A stretch of 64,000 nt of DNA from Euclidia mi. Taxonomy: Eukaryota > Arthropoda > Insecta > Lepidoptera > Erebidae. The first letter of the stretch is position 1. Each line of letters begins with the position of its first letter. The notes below the pieces were generated by a model, which was not told the DNA's origin, made no database searches, and saw only the letters and a list, made by a program, of their open reading frames with translations. Positions 45,490-56,297 of the stretch are shown here, piece after piece. The position numbers and the translations under genes were made by a program. The DNA lies in assembly GCA_944739405.2 (NCBI GenBank), contig OX123186.2:88143034-88207033 (forward strand). The letters are read 5' to 3'.

Positions 45490-45747
45490 TAACATAAAAA
45501 GAAGGCGTAGGGTTTAGTCAAGACTATTGATCAGTACACACCGTGACAACAGCACCATATCTGAAAGATGAATTATCCGAAGAATTATCACCGAATATTA
45601 CACATTTGTATGTAATAAGCGATGGGCCAACCACGCAATACCGCAATTAAATAAAACTATGTTGACAACTACTATCTACTGTATCTTTTAGATTATACCT
45701 TATAAGTCCAACTACTTCAGAAGACAAACCTTCTCAATCGTAGGTAC

Positions 45748-45813
45748 CCTACTCAATCGTACCCTTCACGTCCTCACATAACTGTGAGGACGTGAAGGGT
45801 ACGATTGAGTAGG
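45748..45813. repeat. Perfect 31-bp inverted repeat
   Basis: Arms 45748-45778 and 45783-45813 are exact reverse complements with a 4-nt loop (TAAC). The left arm begins CCTACTCAATCGTACCCTTC. It lies in the putative intron between the two exon-like segments. A similar CTCAATCGTAGGTACC word just upstream (45733) suggests that the arm sequence itself grew from a local duplication. Confidence 0.95.
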
Positions 45814-45918
45814 TTTGATTGAGACTCCTTTCTGTTTCTGATGATACTATTTGATCACCGAAACATGTTAAAAAATTATTTGTCGATCATACAGTAAAAT
45901 TTTCTTCTTCTTCACTGT

Positions 45919-46019
45919 CTAGTGCAGATGAAGACGACTTAATTATTCATCCACAACAGCATAAAAAACCATATATTAATCCAAATACTGACAGTGAATG
46001 TGATGCATTCATATTGTAA
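45919..46019 (+). pseudogene. Exon-like segment, acidic C-terminus
   Basis: A strong acceptor (TTCTTCTTCTTCACTGTCTAG) ends at 45918. The frame that follows reads ADEDDLIIHPQQHKKPYINP, then NTDSECDAFIL and TAA. The acidic run and clean stop look like a real protein C-terminus. The same frame is also open upstream from about 45860 (PKHVKKLFVDHTVKFSSSS), so the exon could start earlier. The family is not recognised. Confidence 0.28.
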
Positions 46020-46305
46020 AGGGATACAAGTTAATGGATCCACTGTTTTTTGTTATTCTTGTTTCTAATAATTTTTTATTGCATATCATAATTTTGTTAA
46101 CAGAAGGGAAGTCCCTTCTGTAGATCAAAAACAATATTTTTTTGCACGTGATTTGCTTGTTTTTATTTTTATAGTTTATTACTAATCAGTGAAGTACAAC
46201 AATATTTATATTTTAGTTAAGCTTTCGAAGGTTTTATTAATACTTTTGTTAATTAAAACTTTCATAATTATCTTTTCTGTAGACTTTGTAGCCTTTTCTG
46301 TGGAC

Positions 46306-49190
46306 ACATAAAAATTAAAAAGTCACATATTTGCCAGAAATCAAGTCATTGATCTCTGATATTATTATTAATTTATTACTTTTGTTATTTTTATAATGTA
46401 TGCTGATTTAGAAGAAAAAATGAGACTTTTATAAAGTATTTTTCTTGACCCCTAACATTTGTTTATGACCCAACACCATTTTATTAACACGAATAAATTA
46501 AACTTTATGGATTAATACGAGTTTGTGCGTATTTTTGTGATTATTCGTTCTTTACACATCGCTACAAGCGCCGGTGATCTGTTATTGCTCGGTAATGAAT
46601 TGAATTAAATTTGAAACTGTTGTGTACATTTGTATTTTGTTTTGAGCGATGTAGTTTGCAAATGTAACACTGTTTATACCAACTGACTTTGTAATGATCA
46701 TATTGCCGCTTCTTTGCAACAAAATGTCGCAAAAACATACTACCATAATTATACCTATTAAAGTTGCTCTTTGTCACAGTAATAGCATAAATACCTACAT
46801 AAATAATATTCTTTCATAAAGAGTCTAAGAGAGACGGGTAACCCAAATAACCCAATGATGTAATATCTAATTGAATAAAGCTACAAAGGCCATGAACTGC
46901 CCTGCAGAATGGGTAGGTAAAACTATCTGAGATAAGCTAGTAGATATAATATCATGTCTTGCCAATTATGTTTCTAAAGTTCTTTTGAAAAGCCATGAAC
47001 AATCCCCATTTTAAGAGAAGTCTTACAATATCCAAACAATGATCCAAACTTACTTATAACTCATGCGAGGATCAAAGCTGCGACAACATGAAATATTGAC
47101 GAGAACAACGCGGTTCAGCAAACCAATTCCTGAAATTATACTAGTAAGTATAAACGTGTAGTCACCGTTTCCGTAAGTTAGTGCAGGGCCCAGGTTAGGT
47201 GCACTACGACAAAATGAATAAACGATGAATCCTACAAATAGAAACCCGACGGTACCTGTTCGTGCTGCTGTTTATAAATACCTAATCTGTTCTATGGACG
47301 TCGGTACTAGGGAAGTTACGAATTATGCCTGAATATCTAATATCTGGGTATTCGGCCACGTTCAAGACCGAAAGGCTGTATAGTAGGCAATCAAAAGCTA
47401 AGAGATATGTCTTATTAAACATAATATAGTTCTCGGAACAGTACGTGGTTTTTCAGTAATTTAGTACCTTTATTTAATCAAGTAGTAAATATACTTATTT
47501 GGATTTATGTAAACGATCTCAACCGAGAATAATTAAAAAAGAAATTGAGACAACTTTTTTTTTGCCCCGATGTTTCGTCATTTACCAGCGATCATCCCGT
47601 GACGACGGTTAAGAAGGTTTAAGTATTCAAATCGTAATCGTGACAAAAATGTGTGAATATAATATGCCGAATATCAAATAGTGGCCGAATATTGTGACAT
47701 TTCTGTTTTCTACCTACATCACTCGACGTTTAAAGTGCTTAAAAATGCGTGTATTGTGTAAAGACTTTAAATACATACATGTCTGCTAATGGATGCGTCA
47801 TAGTTTCAGAAACTTTTATGTAGAGACGTACTAGACTGTGTAATCAAAAAGACAGTTAAAGAGGTAAGTTTTAATGAACACTTCAGTCCAAAATTTCATC
47901 AAAATTTAATCTTTTCTGTTGTGAAATTGTGAGGTAAGTAACTATAGGTCACAGAATTGTAAAATTCAAATCTGTGCTATAGGTATACGTTGCAAGCAAT
48001 TTGTATGCTTTTTACGATCTATGTTTTGATATATCCTGAACTGAAGTCAAATTAGCGACTCGATTAATTGTTTTGAAGTCAGCGTCGATTGGTATAAAAG
48101 AATATTGTTGTCTAATTAGTCTGAGTTGAAGGAGCTTGTAGGGGTCTTATTTTTAGGTGAAAGCTTATAAGAAACCGACGTTAATTAGAGGATAAACTAC
48201 CCGATGAGTACGATACGCCCGTAAATAACGTATAACGAAAAGCCGGAGACATATTAAGTGTGTAGGTTTATATTATTACGAAACTATTTGAGATAACTTA
48301 AAGTGGTATGAGCTCGAACCAAGTTTTTGTAACTTTTGTTCTCCTATATTCACAAACATAGTTTTCCAAATATTGGTAGATTGTACCTTTCCTATATAAC
48401 AAAGGCAAAGTCGACACGTAATAATTTTCCGTTAGACAAAACTTCAGATACCTATTAAGTAGTAATTTGAGTCGAACAATAGCGTATTTAGTACCTAAAT
48501 ACACTGTAGGCACATAATAATTCAAAAGCAATTTCGCTAAAGAATCCTGCCTGAAATCATCGACGTAGTTTGCCTTATCTTTTTCTCTGTACATATATAT
48601 ATTTTTATTTCGACACATCTAAGCAGAGCAGTAGTAGTTTATCTACTTGTGATAAAGCTTTCATATTTAAGCATGTCCCAGCGGCCCACCGGGATGAGTA
48701 GTAGTTTAGATAAAACGAATAAGTATATATTTTATGTTTCTATATAAAGGGGCCCGCGTCCGAGTGGAAACCACTAGACTATTATTACAGAAGGTTGCTC
48801 TCCAAATGAGGTTGTTGTACCCCAGACCACTCTCGCAATAAAATGGTTATTTCACTACGTAAATATTTTATCAAGTTGTTTACAAAATAAAAGGTAAATA
48901 TTCCATTAACGTGCTTGGAAAGTAAGCCTGTCTAATTTGATAATGGGGTGAAGAGTGACGGGTAAAATTATAAAATTTTAAACATTTTTATTCAAGGTGT
49001 TGCTCTCTCTATTGTATAGTAGGTACGTAAAAGAGCAGGGCATATTAAAGGTTGTTTATTGGTTTTCTTTTTAACGTGGTACTTGGAATGTGATACCGTA
49101 ATTCATTAATGTTGTTAATGCTAATGAAACAAATAAGAACATCTGGTTCGTGGATGTGTGTTGGTATAACTACATGGATAGCGAATGTAA
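46306..49190. other. Unassigned AT-rich DNA
   Basis: No gene was found. The 106-residue minus-strand ORF (48298-48618) has no recognised motif. No SINE head or hairpin of note was seen. Confidence 0.45.
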
Positions 49191-50823
49191 TCGATACTAA
49201 TATAATAAAGCGGAAGAGTTTGTTTGTTTGTTTGAACGCGCTAATCTCAGGAACTACCGGTCGGATCTGAAAAATTCTTTTTGTATACGATAGCCCAGTT
49301 ATTCCGGAAGGCTATAGGCTATATAACATAACGCTTCGACCCTTTGGGGCCGGGCAAATGCTAAAAAGGCTAAAACATAATGTCGGCTAATCTCAGGAAC
49401 TGGCAGTCGGATTTTAAAATTTGTTGTTGCCTATGATAGCCCCATTATTCCGAAAGGTTATATAAAATTACGCCATAACTTTTAGGGGCCAGACAAAAAT
49501 AATAAAATGGTCAAACGAGAAGGGGGATGGTTGGGTCAAAGGCAAAAAAAGGCTAAATGAATAGGATACAATCTATATGGGTATCGTTTTCGAGATTTTC
49601 GGGACGCTGATTAATAATATGGAATTTATTTAGTGATCCAAGATGGCGGACGGGAAATCAAAGATGGCGGATGAGAAAATTTTAAATATCAATATGGGTA
49701 TCGCCTTCGACATTTTAAGGGGTGGAGAATCGAAATACAACATCTATTTCGTGATCAAAGATGGCGGATAGGCAATCAAAGATGGCGGATGGGAAAATTT
49801 TATAAAATCAATATTGGTATCGTCTCCGATGTTTAAAGGGATGGGGAATCCAAATACAACATCTATTTCGTGATTCAAGATGGCGGATGGGAAATCAAAA
49901 ATGGCGGATGGGAAAAATTTAAAAAATCAATATGGGTATCGTCTCCGATGTTTAAAGGGCTGGGGAATCCAAATACAACATCTATTTCGTGATTCAAGAT
50001 GGCGGATGGGAAATCAAAAATGGCGGATGGTAAAAATTTAAAAAATCAATATCGGTATCGTCGCCGATATTTAAAGGGGTGGGGAATCCAAATCCGACAT
50101 CTATTTCGTGATCAGAGATGGCGGATGAGAAATCAAAGATGGCGGATGAGAAAGTTTTAAAAAATCAATATGGTTATCGTCTCCGATGTTTTAAGGGATG
50201 GCGAATCTAAATACAACATCTGTTTCGTGATCAAAGATGGCGGATAGGAAATCAAAGATGGCGGACGGGATCTTTTTAAAGTCGATATGTGTATCGTCTC
50301 CGATATTTTAAGGAATGGGGAATTCAAAAACACCATCTATTTCGTGATCAAAGATGGTGGATGGTTTTTTTTTTTAAATCAATATGGGTATCGTCTCCGA
50401 TGTTTGAAGGGGTGGGATATTCAAATACAACATCTATTTCGTGATTCAAGATGGCGGATGGGAAATCAAAGATGGCGAATGGGAAAAATTTTAAAAATCA
50501 ATATGGGTATCGTCTCTGATGATTTAAGGGATGGTGAATCCAAATACAACATCATTTTCATGATCAAAGATGGCGGATAGGAAATCAAAGATGGCGGACG
50601 GGATTTTTTTTTAAGTCGATATGGGTATCGTCTCCGATATTTTAAGGAATCGGAAAATCAATATTATATAAAAATCTATGTTTGTTTTTGCATCATTTAT
50701 AGACCCTGAAATGATAAGAGATTAAGCACTAAGTCAATGGTAACTTTGGAAAAGGGGCTTGGAAAAAAGGGAATTAAATAAAAACTCTTAAAAAGGCGAT
50801 ACAGAGTTCGCTGGGTCAGCTAG
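49191..50823 (+). mobile_element. Complete non-autonomous Helitron carrying a minisatellite
   Basis: It starts TCGATACTAATATAATAAAG and ends GTCAGCTAG, with A at 49190 and T at 50824. A short stem (GCGA at 50796-50799 with TCGC at 50808-50811) precedes the CTAG end by eight bases. These are the Helitron start, end, hairpin and A/T insertion signals. The first 350 bases carry the common lepidopteran Helitron head (GCTAATCTCAGGAACTACCG) in two diverged tandem copies (about 49235 and 49383). The remainder is mostly the 119-bp array. There is no Rep/helicase frame, so movement would depend on another copy. The 97-residue ORF inside the array is a by-product of the repeat. Confidence 0.82.
49563..50660 (+). 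repeat. 119-bp minisatellite, about nine units, with ATGGCGG sites
   Basis: Units start at about 49573, 49691, 49810, 49929, 50049, 50168, 50285, 50383, 50502 and 50620 (partial). The usual spacing is 117-120; the seventh unit is 98. Each reads TATGGGTATCGTCTCCGAT, AAAGGGATGGGGAATCCAAA, ACAACATCTATTTCGTGATC and then usually AAGATGGCGG twice, about 18 bases apart. I count 15 intact ATGGCGG cores and two variants. Confidence 0.9.
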
Positions 50824-51142
50824 TTGATAATATATATAATATTGATAATATATATATGATATATAATATTGATTGATTTATTATCTTTATCATAATATGT
50901 AATAACTGCAGGGATAGCGAAGTATTTTAGATAATATTTCAAATAGTTTTTGAGGAACAATGGCTCATTATTAATAACTCTGTAGGCATTTGATAGTTCA
51001 TTTATTTCCGTCAAGGATATTTTACCTCAAGTCTTAGGTGTGGTTGTGCAATTATTTTTAAAGTTGCTTTCTCTTGACTCTTTATCGACAACGTTGTAGG
51101 TTCGAACCTCACAATAGAGAACCCACTAATTGTTATTACTAG
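50824..51142. other. AT-rich spacer
   Basis: An (AT)-rich tract at 50826-50870 is followed by unassigned sequence up to the start of the 3-kb duplication. Confidence 0.5.
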
Positions 51143-52957
51143 TATGCATGTGCTTTGTCTCTTAGTTGTATAACTGGTTTGGGTGATTAGGTTTATAATC
51201 AAACTTGAAACCCAAAAATCATTATAGAACAGCTCATAGCCAGTAGCATGGTGAAGGCACCATTTAAATCATTGAGAATCGTTCCCGTATTTTGGTATTA
51301 AGAAGTTGAATTCATCACTTATATCGATAAAAGCGCTCAAGAGTGATTGATGGAAGTTAAGAGGTATAAATTCAGAACTGTGTGAATGTCATTATCAATG
51401 TAAAAGAGATCGCACTCAATAACCGAGCTCGGAGCTATGAGAAAGACAATCAGTACATGTTACAGTGCCAAGAACAGGCACCTCAGCTATCATTATTTTG
51501 AGTCAAGTAAAAGTCACTTGAAAATTCGTAGAGATCTGCATCTTTATACCTATATGTGGTTATAAACAGTTGTACCCTTGTGCCATCAGACCATACATTG
51601 AGTCAGAGCGCTGCTACCGTATGGTGCTATAGTGCAATAAATATGGCATTTTCTTGGAAATGGTAGTCGACGGAAAACCCTATTGTAGGTCATCCCTCGA
51701 CAATCCTATGGTTCGAGTTTGAGGCTCTCCACTGAAGAATTGGGCATATTATCTAAAACAAACACGATGTCATTCGACGTCCAGTAGCGGCAAGTTGACT
51801 TGAATAACAGTTACTTTATGGCTACATCAAATATCTGTGGAACTAAGTAGGTGCATAATCGTAAAAGTTGATTAAAATTTAACTACCCAGTCTACGACTA
51901 CAATCGTGATATTTATTTTGGTCAAGAAAAACAGCTGTAGCTATAAGTCCCGTATGTACAAATTGAAAACCATCTTTCAACGTTTTATAAAGTAGAGACT
52001 TCAACTATAGGGATAAAAATCATATTTCTCTCAAATAGAAACCAGCTCAAACAACTTAAGGCGCTTTATGAAAAGAATTTTCGTAAAAGGGATGAATAAA
52101 TGAAATATTTATATAGGGTCATAAATATGAAAGATTAATGCGCAGTAAAACGCTTGTTGACTTTGACTAATGTTCGAACGGCATGTGTTTCAGCGTTGTA
52201 CGAGAGAGGATATTTATAAAACAAATTATTTAGTTTAAAGGATCATGCTCCGGTTTATATCTACTCCATTTGGGGATGAATTGGCTACAAGTTAGGTAGG
52301 AATATGGTGATAGAAGCCTTGTTCTAGAACCTACGGCTCTGATCTTTGTTCCAATATTTGATCGACTGCACGGATGACGTAGTTTGTGTACAGCATTTTG
52401 TTTGGGTCCAAAATTGTTGTTACGAAGTTAAATGTTCGTTAATTTAATGTTTATAAAGTCATCCTCGACATGCTACGATGTGCTACAAGAAAGAAAATAA
52501 TATTTGCACAGTCCGCCGTGACCATTGTGTAAAATATTAAACATTGAGCTGTAGCGCTGCGAATAGGTATTTTTAATAGGTGCGTAGCATTAAATTAATG
52601 TCAGACACCGCCTATTGTTAATGGCCATTTTTATGTTTTTAACAAGTACAGCAATATATTGAAAATATTGTTGATAAGCACAGTCGTTTTAATAAACACT
52701 TAACTGCCAATTTTATTGGTCTCAATATTTTATGTTTAGTCTGTATATCTGTGATCGTATTAAATCTAATGAGAGACTAATTCAGACATCATGTTTGAAA
52801 TTGTGAATAGATTTCACATTGTTGTTAAATAATTAGTGCGCACTATGCACACCAGATTGCTGCCAGAAATCCGTCAAAATCAGTATACTACGATGAAACG
52901 ACTTCTTGCGCATTTATAATAAAGCGCTCGCTTTCATTATGAATGGAAGTTTGTAAA

Positions 52958-53092
52958 TAATTTTCTAAGGAAACTCCATAAAACAGGCAGAAATAGATTA
53001 GTATAGAACCATTGCTACCAGAATTTCCCGTCTTATTATATCATTATTTTATGGACGAATCCAAATGTCCTTTGTTACCAAGCGTAAATACG
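52958..53092. repeat. Segment shared, inverted, with unit 2
   Basis: AAGGAAACTCCATAAAACAG through TGGACGAATCCAAATGTCC and TTGTTACCAAGCG matches the reverse complement of 55465-55593 and, in part, the direct sequence at 56310-56360. The three places share a mobile or rearranged module. Confidence 0.75.
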
Positions 53093-53259
53093 TGTAAGAT
53101 TAGAGTCGTTTTTGGCCGGTGGGTACTTGGGTAGTTAAGAGCATCCTAAGCCAATGAGCGCGTGCTAATAATGGGATGAGAACGATTTTAGGGATGAAGG
53201 TATGTTAAGATTGTAAGGATGATGAGGAAATAAGAACAATACGACTGTTGAGTAAATAC

Positions 53260-53529
53260 GTATATTTTTTTTTTTTTTTTTTTTTACCACATGCACACAT
53301 CACCATCTAGTCCCAAGCTAAGCAGAGCTTGTGTTATGGGTACTAGATAATGGATAAACATACATATATACTTTTTTTTTTGTAAATACATACATACTAT
53401 ACATAGAAACACCCAGACCAAGACAAACATCCATGTTCATGCACACAAATGTTTGACTTGAGCGGGAATCGAACCCGCGACCTTCGGCGTAGCAGTCGCT
53501 TACACTCCTGCTGCGCCAACCGGTCGTCA
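53260..53529 (-). repeat. tRNA-headed SINE with poly(A) tail
   Basis: A poly(T) run (53265-53285) marks the tail of a minus-strand insertion. At the right end the minus strand reads a tRNA-like head with A box (TGGCGCAGCAGG, complement of 53507-53518) and B box (GGTTCGATTCC, complement of 53465-53475). The body has a GTTTGTCTTGGTCTGGGTGT segment. Unit 2 of the duplication lacks it at the same place, so it inserted after the duplication or was lost there. A fragment of the same family lies at 56100-56178. The ORF across the head is incidental. Confidence 0.82.
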
Positions 53530-53629
53530 AAATTAAAAGTGAGATGCATGTTTATACATTGGTAGAGAACTAGAGAGTTATAGACTCTATGCCGAGCATC
53601 TCGCGTTCAAACCTAGGGTGCTCACCAGG

Positions 53630-53812
53630 TCGGGCGCGGTCGCGGGAGGAGAGGCGTGTTGGTGTTGCGTTGCCGCGCGCCCTATCTCCCGCGACCAAAT
53701 GGAGCGTTCGATGCGTCGCGGTGGGGCCGCAGAGGAAGAGGAGATGCGGTGTTGCCTTGCCGTCCTCCCTATCCTCTGCGGCCGCTGGGTGTTTCAGAGC
53801 CCAACGAAAACG
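53630..53812 (+). repeat. GC-rich repeat fragment, inverted copy of 28170-28350
   Basis: GCGGGAGGAGAGGCGTGTTG, CCTATCTCCCGCGACCAAAT, GGTGGGGCCGCAGAGGAAGA and TCCTCTGCGGCCGCTGGGTG match, as reverse complement, the body of the element at 27955-28545. It replaces about 80 bases that are present in unit 2 and the inverted copy. Short ORFs in several frames come from its GC content. Confidence 0.8.
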
Positions 53813-56099
53813 TCGTGCGAAAAAACGTCGTGCGAAAACCTGCATGTCTGAGAGTTTTCTATAATGTTGTCGCAAGAATGGTAAAGTCGTTTGTCGTTTT
53901 CCAAACCGCACTATTTTTTGTTTTTATGTTGTCAGGTTTTGTTTTTGGTATTTTGTATTTAGGTAATACTGTTTTATTCATTTTACCTTCCATTGCATTT
54001 TTATGAGGTCATGTCGTAGACATTTTTCTGTATTCCGTAGTCGCCAAAATATTGCGATTTCCCTAGACAAGTAGATACTTACTCTTACGATCGTGAAACG
54101 AAATTTTAGAAAGGGGATGATTTTAGGTGTCCCATAGGCTAAGGCGTTCTTAGTTAAGTTTATGATTAGGGACTGTTGGTGAAAACGGGCATAAATTATT
54201 ATGCGTGTGCTATGTCTCTTAGTTGTACCTATAACTGGTTTGGGTGATTAGGTTTATAATCAAACTTGAAACTCAAAATAATTATAAACAGCTCATAGCC
54301 AGTGGCATGGTGCCTTATTTAAGTCATTGTGAATCGATCCCGTATTTTTGTATTAAGAAGTTGAATTCATCACTTATATCGAGAACACCGTTCAAGAGTG
54401 ATTGATGGAAGTTAAGAGGTATAAATTCAGAACTGTGTGAATGTCATTATCGATGTAAAAGAGATTGCACTCAATAACCGAGCTCGGAGCTATGAGAAAG
54501 TCAATCAGTACATGTTACAGTGCCAAGAACAGGCACCTCAGCTATAATTATTTTGAGTCAAGTAAAAGTCACTTGAAAATTCGTAGAGATCTGCATCTTT
54601 ATACCTATATGTGGTTATAAACAGTTGTACCCTTGTGCCATCAGACCATAAATTGAGTCAGAGCACTGTTACCGTATGGTGCTATAGTGCAATACATACG
54701 GCATTTTCTTGGAAATGGTAGTCGACGGAAAACCCTATTGTAGGTCATCCCTCTACAATCCTATGGTTCGAGTTTGAGGCTCTCCTCTGAAGAACTGGGC
54801 ATAGTTATTAAAACAAACGCGATGTCATACGACGTCCAGTAGCGGCGAGTTGACTTGAATAACAGTTACATTATGGCTACATCAAAATAATATCTGTGGA
54901 ACTAGGTGCATAATCGTAAAAGCTGATTAAAATTTAACTACCCAGTCTACAACTACAATCTTGATATTTATTTTGGTCCAGAAAAACAGCTGTAGCTATA
55001 TGTCCAGTACGTACAAATTGAAAACCATCTTTCAACGTTTTATAAAGTAGAGACTTCAACTATAGGGATAAAAATCATATTTCTCTCAAATAGAAACCAG
55101 CTCAAACAACTTAAGGCGCTTTATGAAAAGAATTTTCGTAAAAGGGATGAATAAATGAAATATTTATATAGGGTCATAAATATGAAAGATTAATGCGCAG
55201 TAAAACGCTTGTTGACTTTGACTAATGTTCGAACGGCATGTGTTTCAGCGATGTACGAGAGAGGATATTTATAAAACAAATTATTTAGTTTAAAGGATCA
55301 TGGTCCGGTTTATATCTAAGTACTCCATTTTGGGATGAATTGGCTACAAGTTAGGTAGGATTGCCCCTTACCTCATTTACTATCGATGGCGTAGACTTCG
55401 ATAGAATATATTTATGTTTGTAATTGTTTACCCTTTCTATGACCCGTCGGGTATTTTCGCTTGGTAACAAAGGACATTTGGATTCGTCCATAAAATAATG
55501 ATATAATAAGACGGGAAATTCTGGTAGCAATGGTTCTACACTAATCTATTTCTGCCTGTTTATGGAGTTTCCTTAGGAAATTATATAGATATAAGTGTTG
55601 TTCTAGAACCTACGGCTCTGATCTTTGTTCCAATATTTGATCGATTGCACGGATGACGTAGTTCGTGTACAGCATTTTGAAGAAGATGATTTTGTTTGGA
55701 TCCAAAATTGTTGTTACGAAGTTGAATGTCCGTTAATTTAATGTTTGTAAAGTCATCCTCGACATGCTACGATGTGCTACAAGAAAGAAAATAATATTTG
55801 CAAAGTCCGCCGTGACAATTTTGTGAAATATTAAACATTGAGCTGTAGCGCTGCGAATATTTTTATGCCAGACACCGCCTATTGTTAATGGCCATTTTTA
55901 TGTTTTTAACGCGTACAGCAATATATTGAAAATATTGTTGATCAGCACAGTCGTTTTAATGACAACTTAACTACTAATTTTATTGGTCTCAATATCTTAT
56001 GTTTAGTCTTTGATCGTATAAAATCTAACGAGCGAGTAATCCAGGTATCATGTTTGAAATTATGAATATATTTCACATTGTTGTTATATATAATTATAA

Positions 56100-56178
56100 T
56101 ATTCTACCACATTCACACACCATCTAGTCCCGACTAAGCAGAAGCTTGTACCTACTATGGGTAGGTACTAGATAATGG
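56100..56178 (-). repeat. SINE fragment
   Basis: CACACACCATCTAGTCCCGA, CTAAGCAGAAGCTTG and GGTACTAGATAATGGAT match the tail side of the SINE at 53260-53529. The head is missing. Confidence 0.65.
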
Positions 56179-56183
56179 ATTCT

Positions 56184-56297
56184 CGTCATGGGGAATGTTG
56201 ACATCGATGATCATTGCAAGGCGCTTAGATCGATCTATCACTACTATGTCTGGCTTGTTAGCCACAATAGTTCTATCAGTAATGATAGATCGATCCA
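56184..56297 (-). pseudogene. Restriction-like endonuclease fragment of a LINE
   Basis: The minus strand is open for 38 codons and reads DRSIITDRTIVANKPDIVV, then IDRSKRLAMIIDVNIPHD. This is the same PD-(D/E)XK domain as at 1937-2269, here with the KPD motif and the IIDV strand intact. Only this core remains. It sits between the SINE fragment and the inverted repeat arm of unit 2 and is absent from unit 1. Confidence 0.7.

Larger units (their letters stand above)
44448..46305 (+). mobile_element. Putative element with repeated TTCTGTGGAC motifs
   Basis: TTCTGTGGAC or close variants occur in the same orientation at 44451, 44649 (one change), 44993, 46116 (TTCTGTAGA), 46275 and 46296. A 9-bp palindrome CAGAAGGGA-ag-TCCCTTCTG lies at 46101-46120. 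Two exon-like coding segments lie between the motif groups (45346-45489 and 45919-46019). Directly repeated motifs around a small coding unit could be subterminal transposase-binding sites. No terminal inverted repeats or target duplication were found, so the limits are provisional. Confidence 0.3.
51143..54081 (+). repeat. Unit 1 of a 3-kb tandem duplication
   Basis: It aligns in direct orientation with 54200-57250 over almost its whole length, starting at TATGCATGTGCT and ending at CCTAGACAAGTAGATACTTA. Differences are scattered substitutions and small indels. Specific to this unit are a tRNA-headed SINE (53260-53529), a GC-rich insert (53630-53812) and a local duplication of AAAACGTCGTGCG (about 53806-53838). 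No coding frame is conserved between the units. Confidence 0.88.

Noticed and set aside
45748..45813. microRNA gene
   Set aside because: Perfect pairing and a 4-nt loop are unlike animal pre-miRNAs, which have bulges and larger loops. It is kept only as a fold-back.
50287..50580. 97-codon ORF in the minisatellite
   Set aside because: The frame follows the repeat period and one unit deletion. It has no start context or domain.
49563..50660. CRISPR array
   Set aside because: Units are 119 bp with diverged copies and no unique spacers, and the genome is eukaryotic. It is a minisatellite inside a Helitron.
53570..54006. Overlapping ORFs of 77-116 codons on both strands
   Set aside because: They come from the GC-rich repeat insert and are not kept in unit 2 of the duplication.
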